From Wuchereria bancrofti (lineage: Eukaryota > Nematoda > Chromadorea > Rhabditida > Onchocercidae), in the NCBI GenBank assembly GCA_005281725.1, contig SSBO01000003.1, positions 9,385,667 to 9,449,666 of the forward strand: a stretch of 64,000 bases of DNA. Reading direction: 5' to 3'. This document shows positions 63,601 to 64,000 of the stretch, in pieces; position 1 is the stretch's first letter; the number at the start of each line of letters is the position of its first letter. Below the pieces are notes generated by a model. The model was given only the letters and a program-made list of their open reading frames with translations. It was not told where the DNA came from and did no database searches. A program made the position numbers and the translations under genes.

Positions 63601-64000
63601 AAATTAGTATTGTTGAAAGTTGTAGTAGTGACGATGCTGGTGATGATGTTAGTGATAATGGCGGTAATAGTGATAGTAGTGGCGGTGATTGCAGTAGTAG
63701 TTGATTGGGACAGGAGAGGACAATATGGTAAATGGATAATCGATTACAGATGACATAGTGATAATGATGATAATAATGATGATGGATGAAGATGATGATG
63801 GATGATTGTGATAATAATAATGACAATGATGATAGATGATGATGATGACGATGATAAAGATGATAGATGCTGATGATAATGATAATAATGATGATATATG
63901 CTGACGATAATGATAATGATAATAATGATGATGGATGAAGATGATGATGGATGATTATGATAATAATAATGATAATGATGATAGATGCTGATGCTAATGA
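63600..64000. repeat. GAT/GATAAT-rich compound repeat at the window end
   Basis: GATGATGATGGATGATT and ATAATAATGATAATGATGAT alternate. A higher-order unit of about 149 bases is visible (GATGGATGAAGATGATGATG at 63781 and 63930). Open frames on both strands here are by-products. Confidence 0.88.

Noticed and set aside
63452..63826. 124-codon minus frame and 75-codon plus frame near the window end
   Set aside because: Both run through simple GAT/GTA repeats, give low-complexity Ser/Leu or Val/Ile peptides, and lack splice or start context.

Overview
The window looks like nuclear DNA of a nematode, most plausibly an AT-rich parasitic clade such as a spirurid or filarial worm; I infer this and did not test it. 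The reasons are very AT-rich non-coding DNA, small exons with long AT-rich introns, TTTCAG-type splice acceptors lying at or just before start codons (the pattern of spliced-leader trans-splicing), and a muscle myosin whose ends resemble nematode UNC-54. No bacterial, viral, tRNA, rRNA or CRISPR feature was found.

Layout. (1) 2060-2513, minus: the last two exons of an IFT140 (che-11)-like intraflagellar transport protein, with no upstream exons visible. (2) 4678-7842, minus: an eight-exon gene for a 530-residue protein I cannot name. It seems built from four two-exon winged-helix-like modules around two small modules that share a PWTA motif. An alternative last exon may lie at 3680-3783. (3) 7843-13718: a 5.9 kb interval between divergent genes, with a GGTACC minisatellite, a perfect hairpin and GA and GT tracts. 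(4) 13796-30524, plus: a complete muscle myosin heavy chain gene of UNC-54 type, 16 coding exons and 1970 residues, with all motor motifs intact. (5) 31231-56427, minus, convergent with the myosin: a seven-exon gene for a 340-residue Ser/Ala-rich, Cys/His-rich protein that weakly recalls the RNF220 family. It contains an 18.4 kb intron full of minisatellites, CT/GA tracts and nuclear-receptor-like sites. (6) 57170-64000: long ATTC arrays, then AT-rich DNA without a recognisable gene, ending in GAT-type repeats.

Assembly. Two of the three single N bases (32673, 58826) sit exactly at the ends of apparently perfect duplications: a 1630 bp direct repeat carrying the last two exons of the RNF220-like gene, and an 1109 bp-armed inverted repeat carrying its first exon. 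Both are probably assembly errors, so the extra exon copies should not be counted as genes.

The best leads are the modular 530-residue protein, the orphan IFT140 tail, two tandem duplications inside the myosin gene that each copied a splice site, an 11-copy 91 bp minisatellite carrying a TGACGTACGTG core, a five-copy array whose 14-base E-box palindrome is intact only in alternate copies, and a 58-base uninterrupted alternating purine-pyrimidine tract.
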